This document shows, piece after piece, positions 1 through 4,773 of a DNA stretch of 5,850 bases (position 1 is its first letter; every line of letters begins with the position of its first letter). The notes below the pieces were generated by a model. The model ran no database searches, was not told the origin of the DNA, and saw only the letters and a list, made by a program, of their open reading frames with translations. The DNA comes from Thermococci archaeon (GTDB lineage Archaea; Methanobacteriota_B; Thermococci; Methanofastidiosales; B48-G16). The DNA is taken from NCBI GenBank assembly GCA_003660605.1, contig QMUN01000059.1, positions 1-5,850 on the forward strand, written 5' to 3'. A program made the translations under genes and the position numbers.

Positions 1-1015
1 AAAACTCTATAAACGCTGAAATATAGACAATAAGGTAAAAAAATGCTAAAAAATACATAAAAACTGGGAAGACTATGGATTCATAGATACAGTTTCCTTT
101 TTCTATTTTATTTGCAAAGATCATTGTCGTTGATTCAAAAATGAAAAAAAACAGTAGAGGGATAAAGTTCCACGATAAAAAAGAGAATAAAAGAATAAGT
201 ATATCTAAAACAGCTAAATAGTAGTACGATGATAACTTTTTCATACTATTATATGTTTCTATATTTCCAATTGCCCAGTACTTTCTCTGTTCATAGAGAG
301 TTTTCAGAGTTCTCGGCATCACTGTATAAGCTATAGCATCTGGCTCATACGTTATCTTAAACTTTTTTCTTATATTCTCAGAAAAAGCAAGATCCTCTAC
401 TTTTGACTTCCGAAACTTTTCGCTTTCAAAAATACTTCTTTTAAAAGCGGCAAACGGTCCGGGTACAAAATTGATCTTGTTTTTAAACAGTGCTATCCTC
501 TTGAACATAGCTATCCTTATGTGCTCAACAGCCTGTATTTTTGATATTATGTTATTCTCTTTATAAACTTGGATATTGCCAGCAACGGCATCAAAATTTT
601 CAAGATTTGACAGTAATTCCTTCAGCGATTCTTTATTTGTAAAAGTATCTGAGTCTATAATTACGATGTCTCCAGAAGAATGTTCTATCCCGTAATTGAG
701 TGCATTATACTTTCCTACATGCTTTAGGCAATAAACCTTAAGTTTTTTCCCCCATTTTTTTAGAATCTCTCTATTGTCACTTCCGTCATCTACCACCATA
801 ATATTATCAGGATATAAACTTTTTAAGCACATATCCAGCTCTTTTTTATTATAATTCGGTATAATTATTGTATATTCTTTGTCATAGTCTTTTTTCGGCT
901 CTTTCTTTCTCAATGAGAGTAGATACAGAATAAAATAGTACGTATCTCTAAGGATTACCAATCCCGTGAGAATCAAAAGCATCTCAAAAAGCATGATTAA
1001 AATTGTTTTTTCCAT
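1..1015 (-). CDS. Membrane-anchored family 2 glycosyltransferase, C-terminus beyond the left edge
   Basis: The protein starts at the ATG complementary to 1013-1015 and stays open for 338 codons to the window edge, so it is partial. An N-terminal membrane segment spans about residues 5-35. A GT-A domain follows with the order seen in processive GT2 enzymes (cellulose, chitin and hyaluronan synthases): DDGS at 76-79, GKYNALNYG near 101-109, the metal-binding DSDT at 121-124, PGPF at 185-188, the probable catalytic-base motif ED at 207-208, and QRKYW at 243-247, a variant of the Q-x-x-R-W signature. Two hydrophobic segments follow at about 262-300 and 312-336. By family knowledge it would transfer nucleotide-sugar residues at the inner membrane face to a growing polysaccharide or lipid-linked glycan; the substrate cannot be told. 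It has no adjacent Shine-Dalgarno of its own. Its 5' leader holds a small ORF and hairpin described separately. Family call is firm; processivity is inferred. Confidence 0.9.
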   Translation of the reverse strand, partial: MEKTILIMLFEMLLILTGLVILRDTYYFILYLLSLRKKEPKKDYDKEYTIIIPNYNKKELDMCLKSLYPDNIMVVDDGSDNREILKKWGKKLKVYCLKHVGKYNALNYGIEHSSGDIVIIDSDTFTNKESLKELLSNLENFDAVAGNIQVYKENNIISKIQAVEHIRIAMFKRIALFKNKINFVPGPFAAFKRSIFESEKFRKSKVEDLAFSENIRKKFKITYEPDAIAYTVMPRTLKTLYEQRKYWAIGNIETYNSMKKLSSYYYLAVLDILILLFSFLSWNFIPLLFFFIFESTTMIFANKIEKGNCIYESIVFPVFMYFLAFFYLIVYISAFIEF

Positions 1016-1016
1016 A

Positions 1017-1079
1017 TTAAAGTTTTTGCAGGTCGGAGGGCCACCATGATAGTCGCATATCTGACAATGGGAACTTCAT
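1017..1079 (-). CDS. Candidate 20-residue leader peptide (uORF) ahead of the glycosyltransferase
   Basis: A 21-codon frame (20 residues plus TAA) begins with the ATG complementary to 1077-1079. It reads MKFPLSDMRL, then SWWPSDLQKL. A strong Shine-Dalgarno, GGAGG (complement of 1085-1089), lies 5 nt upstream of the ATG. The TAA (1017-1019) is followed by one T and then the glycosyltransferase ATG, in a different frame, an arrangement suited to translational coupling or reinitiation. Two adjacent Trp codons (residues 12-13) sit within or next to the 3' arm of the leader hairpin, so a ribosome translating this frame would open the hairpin. The predicted transcription start near 1090 puts the frame inside the mRNA. 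It resembles attenuator leader peptides in layout only; no function is proven, and the frame could be fortuitous. Confidence 0.45.
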   Translation of the reverse strand: MKFPLSDMRLSWWPSDLQKL

Positions 1080-1090
1080 GTAGCCCTCCG
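1034..1090 (-). ncRNA. Structured 5' leader hairpin of the glycosyltransferase mRNA
   Basis: A GC-rich inverted repeat stands out in AT-rich surroundings. Eight perfect pairs join 1034-1041 (CGGAGGGC) to 1083-1090 (GCCCTCCG). An inner helix pairs CATGA (1045-1049) with TCATG (1076-1080), continued by AGT (1051-1053) with ACT (1073-1075) after a one-base bulge. On the minus strand the outer stem begins at the predicted transcription start and contains the GGAGGG Shine-Dalgarno of the small ORF, so folding would hide that ribosome site. The inner helix also covers the small ORF's ATG. It may be a cis-regulatory leader, a separate small RNA, or a protein-binding site. I recognise no known riboswitch class. 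The inverted repeat is seen directly; the role is inferred. Confidence 0.5.
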
Positions 1091-1112
1091 TTAATTCCTT
1101 TTTGGTTTATAG

Positions 1113-1127
1113 TATTTAAATTTTGTG
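1113..1127 (-). promoter_or_regulatory. BRE/TATA promoter of the glycosyltransferase leader
   Basis: On the minus strand CACAAAA is followed by TTTAAATA (complement of 1113-1120), a good archaeal BRE plus TATA box. Its centre is about 26 nt upstream of 1090, placing the transcript start at the first base of the leader hairpin and giving a leader of about 75 nt before the glycosyltransferase ATG. Confidence 0.6.
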
Positions 1128-1149
1128 ATTGTGTAATGGCAGTAAGAAA

Positions 1150-1165
1150 CCGAAAAATTAATAAA
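1150..1165 (+). promoter_or_regulatory. BRE/TATA promoter of tRNA-Tyr
   Basis: CCGAAAAA followed by TTAATAAA (1158-1165) fits an archaeal BRE and TATA box. The box centre is about 26 nt before the first base of the tRNA at 1188, so transcription would begin at or within a base or two of the mature 5' end. Confidence 0.6.
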
Positions 1166-1187
1166 TGTATTTACAAAGTTTATCTGT

Positions 1188-1261
1188 CCCGACGTGGCCT
1201 AGTCTGGTAGGGCAGTGGACTGTAGATCCACGGATCGCTGGTTCAAATCCGGCCGTCGGGA
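1188..1261 (+). tRNA. tRNA-Tyr (GTA anticodon)
   Basis: A complete cloverleaf can be drawn. The acceptor stem CCCGACG (1188-1194) pairs perfectly with CGTCGGG (1254-1260), with discriminator A at 1261. The D stem is 1197-1200 with 1210-1213. The anticodon stem GTGGA/TCCAC encloses loop CTGTAGA, giving anticodon GTA at 1222-1224. The variable loop has five bases and the T arm is GCTGG-TTCAAAT-CCGGC (1237-1253). There is no intron and no encoded CCA. The first pair is C1-G72, the tyrosine identity pair of archaea and eukaryotes (bacteria use G1-C72), which supports an archaeal source. A short T run follows at 1262-1266 and could end transcription. Confidence 0.97.
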
Positions 1262-1270
1262 TTTTTAATA

Positions 1271-1284
1271 GGAAGATTTTTAAA
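1271..1284 (+). promoter_or_regulatory. BRE/TATA promoter of the zinc-ribbon gene
   Basis: GGAAGA followed by TTTTTAAA (1277-1284) resembles an archaeal BRE/TATA pair. Its centre is about 26 nt before the ATG at 1306, predicting a leaderless mRNA and supporting that start over any in-frame codon upstream. Confidence 0.5.
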
Positions 1285-1305
1285 CTTGTTCTTTATATTA
1301 TCTTC

Positions 1306-1494
1306 ATGGTAGAGCCCCATAAACATTGTTTGGTATGTGGAAAAGCGATCCCAACGGATAAGAACTTCTGCTCAGAGAAGTGTGAAAGATATTATGAACA
1401 GAAGGTGAAAAAACAGAAAAGATACTTTTACGTACTTATGGCGTTTCCAATAATTCTAGTACTGTTGCTTCTACTTCTTAGTGGAACACAGTAA
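1306..1494 (+). CDS. Small zinc-ribbon protein with C-terminal membrane anchor (DUF2116-like)
   Basis: This 62-residue protein carries four cysteines in two pairs, CLVC (8-11) and CSEKC (22-26), forming a C-x2-C...C-x3-C zinc-binding site. A basic stretch of Lys, Arg and Gln (about 28-40) follows, then a very hydrophobic segment (about 41-58, ending in a run of Leu) that should be a single membrane helix near the C-terminus. The layout and the FCSEKCE motif match the short archaeal DUF2116 zinc-ribbon proteins, whose function is unknown. The frame stays open upstream to 1165, but that part covers tRNA-Tyr. The ATG at 1306 gives a typical family start and lies at leaderless distance from a TATA box. 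The zinc ribbon probably faces the cytoplasm (inferred from the basic stretch next to the helix). Confidence 0.88.
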   Translation: MVEPHKHCLVCGKAIPTDKNFCSEKCERYYEQKVKKQKRYFYVLMAFPIILVLLLLLLSGTQ

Positions 1495-1621
1495 TGGATA
1501 TGTACGAAGAAGATGTACACTTTTCGTCGTTTTAGTTTCACTGTTCACAATAAAAAATTAAAGAAACTCAAAGGTATCATTTTCTCTGTTCTTTCTTACA
1601 CCGTTCCATAACCTGATCTCC

Positions 1622-1635
1622 ATTAGATTTATAAA
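1622..1635 (+). promoter_or_regulatory. TATA promoter of the beta-helix protein gene
   Basis: TTTATAAA (1628-1635), preceded by the purine-containing ATTAGA, is a near-consensus archaeal TATA box. Its centre is about 26 nt before the GTG at 1658, which predicts a leaderless mRNA starting at that codon, or a 9-nt leader if the in-frame ATG at 1667 is used. Confidence 0.6.
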
Positions 1636-1657
1636 TATAGAGTGTATATTATTATAT

Positions 1658-3349
1658 GTGAGAAAAATGAAAAAATATAAGTTGGGACTTGTTATAATTG
1701 TATTTTTAGTTTTAGGAGGGATTAAAAGTACTGTTAGGGGTACTGTTATTACGGTACCAGATGATTATCCAACTATAAGAGAAGCTATCTTAGGCGCTTA
1801 TACAGGAGATACGATAAGAATTAAGGCAGGAGAATATACAGAGAACATTACCATAGATAAAAGATTGACGCTGGAAGGGCAGGATGCCATTTTAAATGGG
1901 AATATAATCATAAATGCTAAAAATGTAAAAATTTCCAAAATAACAATTCAAAATTCTGTTGAAGGTGTTAAAATTTCCTCCTCAGGAAGTGCAACACTTT
2001 ATTCTCTAACAATTGAGAACTGTACATACGGTATAAAGATAGAGGGAAGTGGAAGGGCTGATATTCGTAGTGATACCTTTAGAGGATGTGAATACGGGGT
2101 ATATGGTGAAAAAACTACAGGTGTTATAGTGGATAGCTCAACATTTTCTGATAATACAAATGCTCTACACTTTTCGAGTGTCTCAGGATCTTCAATATCA
2201 AATTCGAGAATCGAAGATAGTACAACGGGCATCTATTTTTCTTTATCGGATTCTGTATCGATCTCAAAAAACATCATCACGGATTGCGAGACAGGAATAG
2301 ATGTGCAAAACTCAAATGGAAATATCAAAGACAACTTTCTAAAAAACGATCTAAACATAAATTTAAACAACGTAAAGAACTCTGAAATTAGTGGAAATGA
2401 GATACAGGAAGGTAGTATCGGCATACTCTTAAAATACTCTCCCGGAAATGAAATAATCTCAAACAGAATCAAAAATGTTAGTTTCTATGGTATTCAGATA
2501 ATGTACCAGTCTGGGAACTGTAAATTTTATAATAATATAATCTATGGAAATACATATGGAATTGCAGTACTTGCAGGATGCGATGGCACAAAGATAGTAA
2601 ATAATACACTGTATTCAAATTCAGATAAGAGCATATGGGTGCATGATTCCCAGGAGATATTAATTCAAAACAATATAATATCCAAGGGGAAGTATGGGAT
2701 TTATTCTCAGGAATCTTCATTAGAAATAAATTACAATGATTTCTGGAAGAACACAAAAGCGAATATATTTGGAACTGATGTGGGCATAGGTATGTATAAC
2801 ATCTTCCAAGATCCGATATTTTTGAATGCGGAAGCGGAAAACTTTAAACTGAATATAAACTCTCCCTGCGTGGATTTCGGAAAACTCCAGGATTCTCCAG
2901 GTACAGATTTTGAAGGTAAAAAAAGACCGCACGGCAAAGGAGTAGACTTGGGAGCCTATGAGGTAGCAACAGTGCAGATAACTTTAGTTGCAAATACGAT
3001 AGACTATGATCTTGCAGATGAGTTTATAGAGTTTTTAGATATGAATAACGCTATTATAACTACAATTTCCGCAGCAGATTTTCCCGAACATCAGGAAGAT
3101 AAAATAATACTCGTTCTTGGTGGTCCAGATGCTTATGATGGTATAGGATATATCGTACAAGACATTCTGGATGGGAATGAGATAGAGTGGATCAGAAAAG
3201 AAGGGAATTTTACCATGTTTATAAAAACTAATACATGGAGAGATGGTCAGTTAATCATAGTACTTGCTGGAAGTGACAGAGATCTAACAAAAGCTGCGTG
3301 CATGGAAAACAAAGAAGAGGCATTCACACAGATGAAAGAATGGCTTTGA
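1658..3349 (+). CDS. Secreted NosD-like parallel beta-helix protein with distinct C-terminal domain
   Basis: The 563-residue product starts with a basic stretch (MRKMKKYK) and a hydrophobic core (about 9-22), a Sec signal peptide or anchor. The following TVITVPDDYPTIREAI and GDTIRIKAGEYTENITIDKRLTL segments are the hallmark opening of archaeal NosD/CASH-type beta-helix proteins. Residues about 50-400 are repeats of roughly 22 residues rich in Asn, Ser, Gly and Ile (for example YNNIIYGNTYGIAV), expected to form a right-handed parallel beta-helix. The DFEGKKRPHGKGVDLGAYE stretch (417-435) closes the helix, as in many surface beta-helix proteins. A separate domain of about 125 residues follows, with LVLGGPDAYDGIGYIV (486-500) and LAGSDR (536-541). 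No nitrous-oxide reductase genes are nearby, so a nos role is unlikely; a cell-surface or carbohydrate-related role is more plausible. The start may be GTG 1658 (favoured by TATA spacing) or ATG 1667. Confidence 0.88.
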   Translation: MRKMKKYKLGLVIIVFLVLGGIKSTVRGTVITVPDDYPTIREAILGAYTGDTIRIKAGEYTENITIDKRLTLEGQDAILNGNIIINAKNVKISKITIQNSVEGVKISSSGSATLYSLTIENCTYGIKIEGSGRADIRSDTFRGCEYGVYGEKTTGVIVDSSTFSDNTNALHFSSVSGSSISNSRIEDSTTGIYFSLSDSVSISKNIITDCETGIDVQNSNGNIKDNFLKNDLNINLNNVKNSEISGNEIQEGSIGILLKYSPGNEIISNRIKNVSFYGIQIMYQSGNCKFYNNIIYGNTYGIAVLAGCDGTKIVNNTLYSNSDKSIWVHDSQEILIQNNIISKGKYGIYSQESSLEINYNDFWKNTKANIFGTDVGIGMYNIFQDPIFLNAEAENFKLNINSPCVDFGKLQDSPGTDFEGKKRPHGKGVDLGAYEVATVQITLVANTIDYDLADEFIEFLDMNNAIITTISAADFPEHQEDKIILVLGGPDAYDGIGYIVQDILDGNEIEWIRKEGNFTMFIKTNTWRDGQLIIVLAGSDRDLTKAACMENKEEAFTQMKEWL

Positions 3350-3350
3350 A

Positions 3351-3423
3351 GGGCCCGTAGTCTAGTGGACAAGGCGCGAGGCTTCGGACCTCGTTTTCGC
3401 GGGTTCGAATCCCGCCGGGCTCA
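3351..3423 (+). tRNA. tRNA-Arg (TCG anticodon)
   Basis: The acceptor stem GGGCCCG (3351-3357) pairs with CGGGCTC (3416-3422) with one G-T wobble, and the discriminator is A3423. The anticodon stem CGAGG/CCTCG (3377-3381, 3389-3393) encloses loop CTTCGGA, so the anticodon is TCG at 3384-3386, reading Arg CGA. The variable loop has five bases, and the T arm is GCGGG-TTCGAAT-CCCGC (3399-3415). CCA is not encoded and there is no intron. It begins one base after the stop of the beta-helix gene. I see no TATA box about 26 nt upstream, so it is probably transcribed from the protein gene's promoter and released by tRNA processing. Confidence 0.96.
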
Positions 3424-3490
3424 CTCACTTTGTTCGTGGCCTCGTCGGGGATGATCCTTCGTTAACTCAGGCTCAGTTCCCGCCGGGCCC
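3410..3490 (+). repeat. Direct repeat of the tRNA-Arg 3' end
   Basis: The end of the T arm and acceptor strand, TCCCGCCGGGCTC (3410-3422), recurs as TCCCGCCGGGCCC (3478-3490), 12 of 13 bases identical and 68 bp apart. The second copy's CGGGCCC complements the tRNA 5' acceptor strand perfectly, replacing the wobble in the functional tRNA. Duplicated tRNA 3' ends are what site-specific integration leaves behind, but only 55 bp separates the copies and no integrase is present. A decayed remnant or a local duplication are alternatives. Confidence 0.5.
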
Positions 3491-3503
3491 GTAAACCTTT
3501 TTT
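3436..3503 (+). terminator. Long GC-rich hairpin followed by T6, downstream of tRNA-Arg
   Basis: Bases 3436-3451 pair with 3477-3492 in an imperfect helix: 14 pairs including four G-T wobbles, and two mismatches (3440/3488 and 3445/3483). Two short inner helices (3452-3454 with 3473-3475, and 3456-3458 with 3469-3471) extend it. Five bases later comes TTTTTT (3498-3503). A stem followed by a U tract fits transcription termination for the beta-helix/tRNA-Arg unit. The stem is longer than termination needs, so a small structured RNA is possible. The 3' arm contains the duplicated tRNA end. Confidence 0.45.
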
Positions 3504-3552
3504 CGTTCTGGAAAAAAATAATTATCTATAAAGGAAGAGGGTGAAACACATA

Positions 3553-3601
3553 GATGTTAGCTCTGCTGACATCAATTTGTATTTGAGAAACGTAGTTTCT
3601 C
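3553..3601. other. Two tandem short hairpins beyond the kinase-like gene's stop
   Basis: GATGTTAG (3553-3560) pairs with CTGACATC (3566-3573) through eight pairs with one wobble and a 5-nt loop. GAGAAAC (3585-3591) pairs perfectly with GTTTCTC (3595-3601) around a 3-nt loop. The second sits one base past the stop of the minus-strand kinase-like gene. Neither is followed by a clear U tract on either strand, so termination or 3'-end stabilisation is only a guess. Confidence 0.35.
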
Positions 3602-3602
3602 C

Positions 3603-4352
3603 TCATTTAGGGAACTTTATGGTGATGCCACTACTTCCTATTATCGTGTTCCCAAAACTTTCAACGATCATTTTTACAAGAGTAAGATCTATATCCATCT
3701 CTACTCCATTGAAGATCAGATATTTACTATCAGAATCCTCATAAGAACTTATTTCTAAGTTTTGACTTGAAGAAAATAGCATTTCAAAGGCATCAGAAAT
3801 TAAGGGCGTGGCTTTTACTACAAGATCTTTTTCTACATCCATGCTTATCTTTTTCTTAACCTTGTACCTATCTTTCAGCTCGGATAGGATTTTATTTATA
3901 TTAATCTCTTTTATCTCATAATTATCCATATTTTTTATTCGCTTTAGAGTTTCTATTGTACTGCCGCTGTTTTTTATAGTATTGATAGCTCTTTTTAAAT
4001 AATCCTTCCCCATATCACTTATATCTTCTTTTTCTATCATACTGAGGTATCCCAAGGCAATTTGGTTTAGATTATTTAAATTGTGAGAGATAATCTCATC
4101 TATCACTTCAGATCTCTCTATTTTATAAAGTTGTGTTTCTGAAATACCCTCCTTAACTTTTGATTCTGCTCCCAGAATATAACTCCCTATAAAAACGTTA
4201 AAAAACACCATTAAAAACAAGGTGGTAATTATAAGATATCTTTCCACTAAACTTGCTTGAGTAAAAAGCCCCTGTCCTATAAACGATGCCAAAATTGAGT
4301 AATATACGATTGAAATGAATAAAGCTGTATACCCTATGATCTTTTTATTCAT
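3603..4352 (-). CDS. Membrane histidine-kinase-like protein with degenerate ATP-binding domain
   Basis: The 249-residue protein has two predicted membrane helices (about 5-30 and 38-61), a short charged linker, then a DHp-like dimerisation helix with SHNLNNLNQIALGYL at 89-103, where H90 is the expected phospho-acceptor. The H-N-L-N-N-x-N-Q form resembles archaeal kinases carrying H-D-x-x-N-x-N-Q. The second DHp helix lies near 113-141. The C-terminal part (about 155-249) aligns in outline with a HATPase domain: DAFEMLFSSSQ (187-197) stands at the N box, and LTLVKMIVESFGNTIIGSSGITIKFPK (223-249) at the terminal helix and strands. The N-box Asn, the D-x-G-x-G motif and the G-x-G-L-G motif are missing, and the domain is short. 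It may have lost kinase activity and act as a sensor, phosphotransfer partner or inhibitor. It lies divergent from the repressor gene. No response regulator is in view. Confidence 0.75.
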   Translation of the reverse strand: MNKKIIGYTALFISIVYYSILASFIGQGLFTQASLVERYLIITTLFLMVFFNVFIGSYILGAESKVKEGISETQLYKIERSEVIDEIISHNLNNLNQIALGYLSMIEKEDISDMGKDYLKRAINTIKNSGSTIETLKRIKNMDNYEIKEININKILSELKDRYKVKKKISMDVEKDLVVKATPLISDAFEMLFSSSQNLEISSYEDSDSKYLIFNGVEMDIDLTLVKMIVESFGNTIIGSSGITIKFPK

Positions 4353-4374
4353 ACTACTTAATTATATAAATCTA

Positions 4375-4389
4375 AATAAAAACTTTTTG
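4375..4389 (-). promoter_or_regulatory. BRE/TATA promoter of the kinase-like gene
   Basis: On the minus strand CAAAAAG (complement of 4383-4389) is followed by TTTTTATT (complement of 4375-4382). The box centre is about 26 nt from the ATG at 4352, again predicting a leaderless mRNA. The box is a weak match. A better-looking TTTATATAA nearer the ATG would start transcription inside the gene. Confidence 0.4.
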
Positions 4390-4407
4390 GAAAAATATTA
4401 AAAAGTT
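4381..4407. promoter_or_regulatory. Inverted repeat between divergent promoters, candidate operator
   Basis: AACTTTTT (4381-4388) and AAAAAGTT (4400-4407) are perfect inverted repeats with an 11-bp spacer. The left arm overlaps the BRE and TATA edge of the kinase-like gene and the right arm overlaps the TATA box of the BlaI-type gene. BlaI-family repressors bind as dimers to dyads in their own promoters, so this is the natural operator candidate. The symmetry could also result simply from two facing-away BRE/TATA elements in AT-rich DNA. Confidence 0.4.
4389..4403 (+). promoter_or_regulatory. BRE/TATA promoter of the BlaI-type repressor gene
   Basis: GGAAAAA (4389-4395) directly followed by TATTAAAA (4396-4403) is a good archaeal BRE/TATA pair. 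The centre is about 26 nt before the ATG at 4426, giving a leaderless mRNA. Its BRE abuts that of the divergent gene. Confidence 0.55.
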
Positions 4408-4425
4408 GGCAGGTAAGTACGGTAT

Positions 4426-4773
4426 ATGTTCGATTTTGGATATAGTCCTAACAAAAAAGGTATGGGGAAAGTTTTAGGGTCCATGGAAAGCGAGATCATG
4501 GAGATAATGTGGAAGAAAAAAAGGGCTACAGCGAAAGAGATATTTGAGGCTCTCAAAAAAGGAAAAAGATCAAGTATAAGTATTCTTCTTCAGAGATTGT
4601 GTGAAAAAGGGCTGTTATCCAGAAAAGAAGAAGTGGCAAAAGGGGGTAGAAGATATGTTTATTTTGTTAAGATTGATAAAAGATCTTTTGAGAGATATGT
4701 GGTGAAGAAGGTAATGGATTCTTTAATAGAATCTTTTGAAGAGAGCGTTAAGGAATATCTAAAGGAGATTTAA
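4426..4773 (+). CDS. BlaI/MecI/CopY-family winged-helix transcriptional repressor
   Basis: The 115-residue protein matches the family over its length. LGSMESEIMEIMWKKKRATA (17-36) is the first helix and turn. KEIFEAL (37-43) and the SSISILLQRLCEKGLLSRKEE stretch (49-69) give the DNA-recognition helices. GGRRYVYFVKI (73-83) is the winged hairpin and 87-115 the C-terminal dimerisation helices. Family members repress by binding promoter dyads as dimers. In bacteria release usually needs a BlaR1/MecR1 sensor-protease or, for CopY, metal. No such partner is present: the divergent neighbour is a kinase-like membrane protein instead. It has no obvious cysteine metal site (a single Cys, residue 59). 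The start fits the TATA spacing. The last 15 bp overlap the convergent adenylate kinase gene. Autoregulation is likely but inferred. Confidence 0.88.
   Translation: MFDFGYSPNKKGMGKVLGSMESEIMEIMWKKKRATAKEIFEALKKGKRSSISILLQRLCEKGLLSRKEEVAKGGRRYVYFVKIDKRSFERYVVKKVMDSLIESFEESVKEYLKEI

Noticed and set aside
1034..1090. C/D-box small RNA reading of the leader (ATGATAG and CTGA on the plus strand)
   Set aside because: Box spacing is too short and the second C'/D pair is absent; the minus-strand leader interpretation fits the promoter better.
1165..1305. Upstream extension of the zinc-ribbon frame
   Set aside because: It runs through the whole of tRNA-Tyr; the family-like start and TATA spacing point to ATG 1306.
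1494..1535. 13-residue frame overlapping the zinc-ribbon stop (TAATG)
   Set aside because: Too short, no Shine-Dalgarno or recognisable motif; probably chance.
1999..2937. Several minus-strand open frames inside the beta-helix gene
   Set aside because: They are antisense to a well-supported secreted protein, overlap one another and show no domain pattern.
3424..3492. Second, degenerate tRNA gene after tRNA-Arg
   Set aside because: Only the 3' T-arm half and acceptor strand repeat; no D arm or anticodon arm can be drawn.
3541..3744. Plus-strand frame starting with GTG after a purine-rich stretch
   Set aside because: Two thirds is antisense to the kinase-like gene, and its first part covers the two hairpins; composition does not look like protein.
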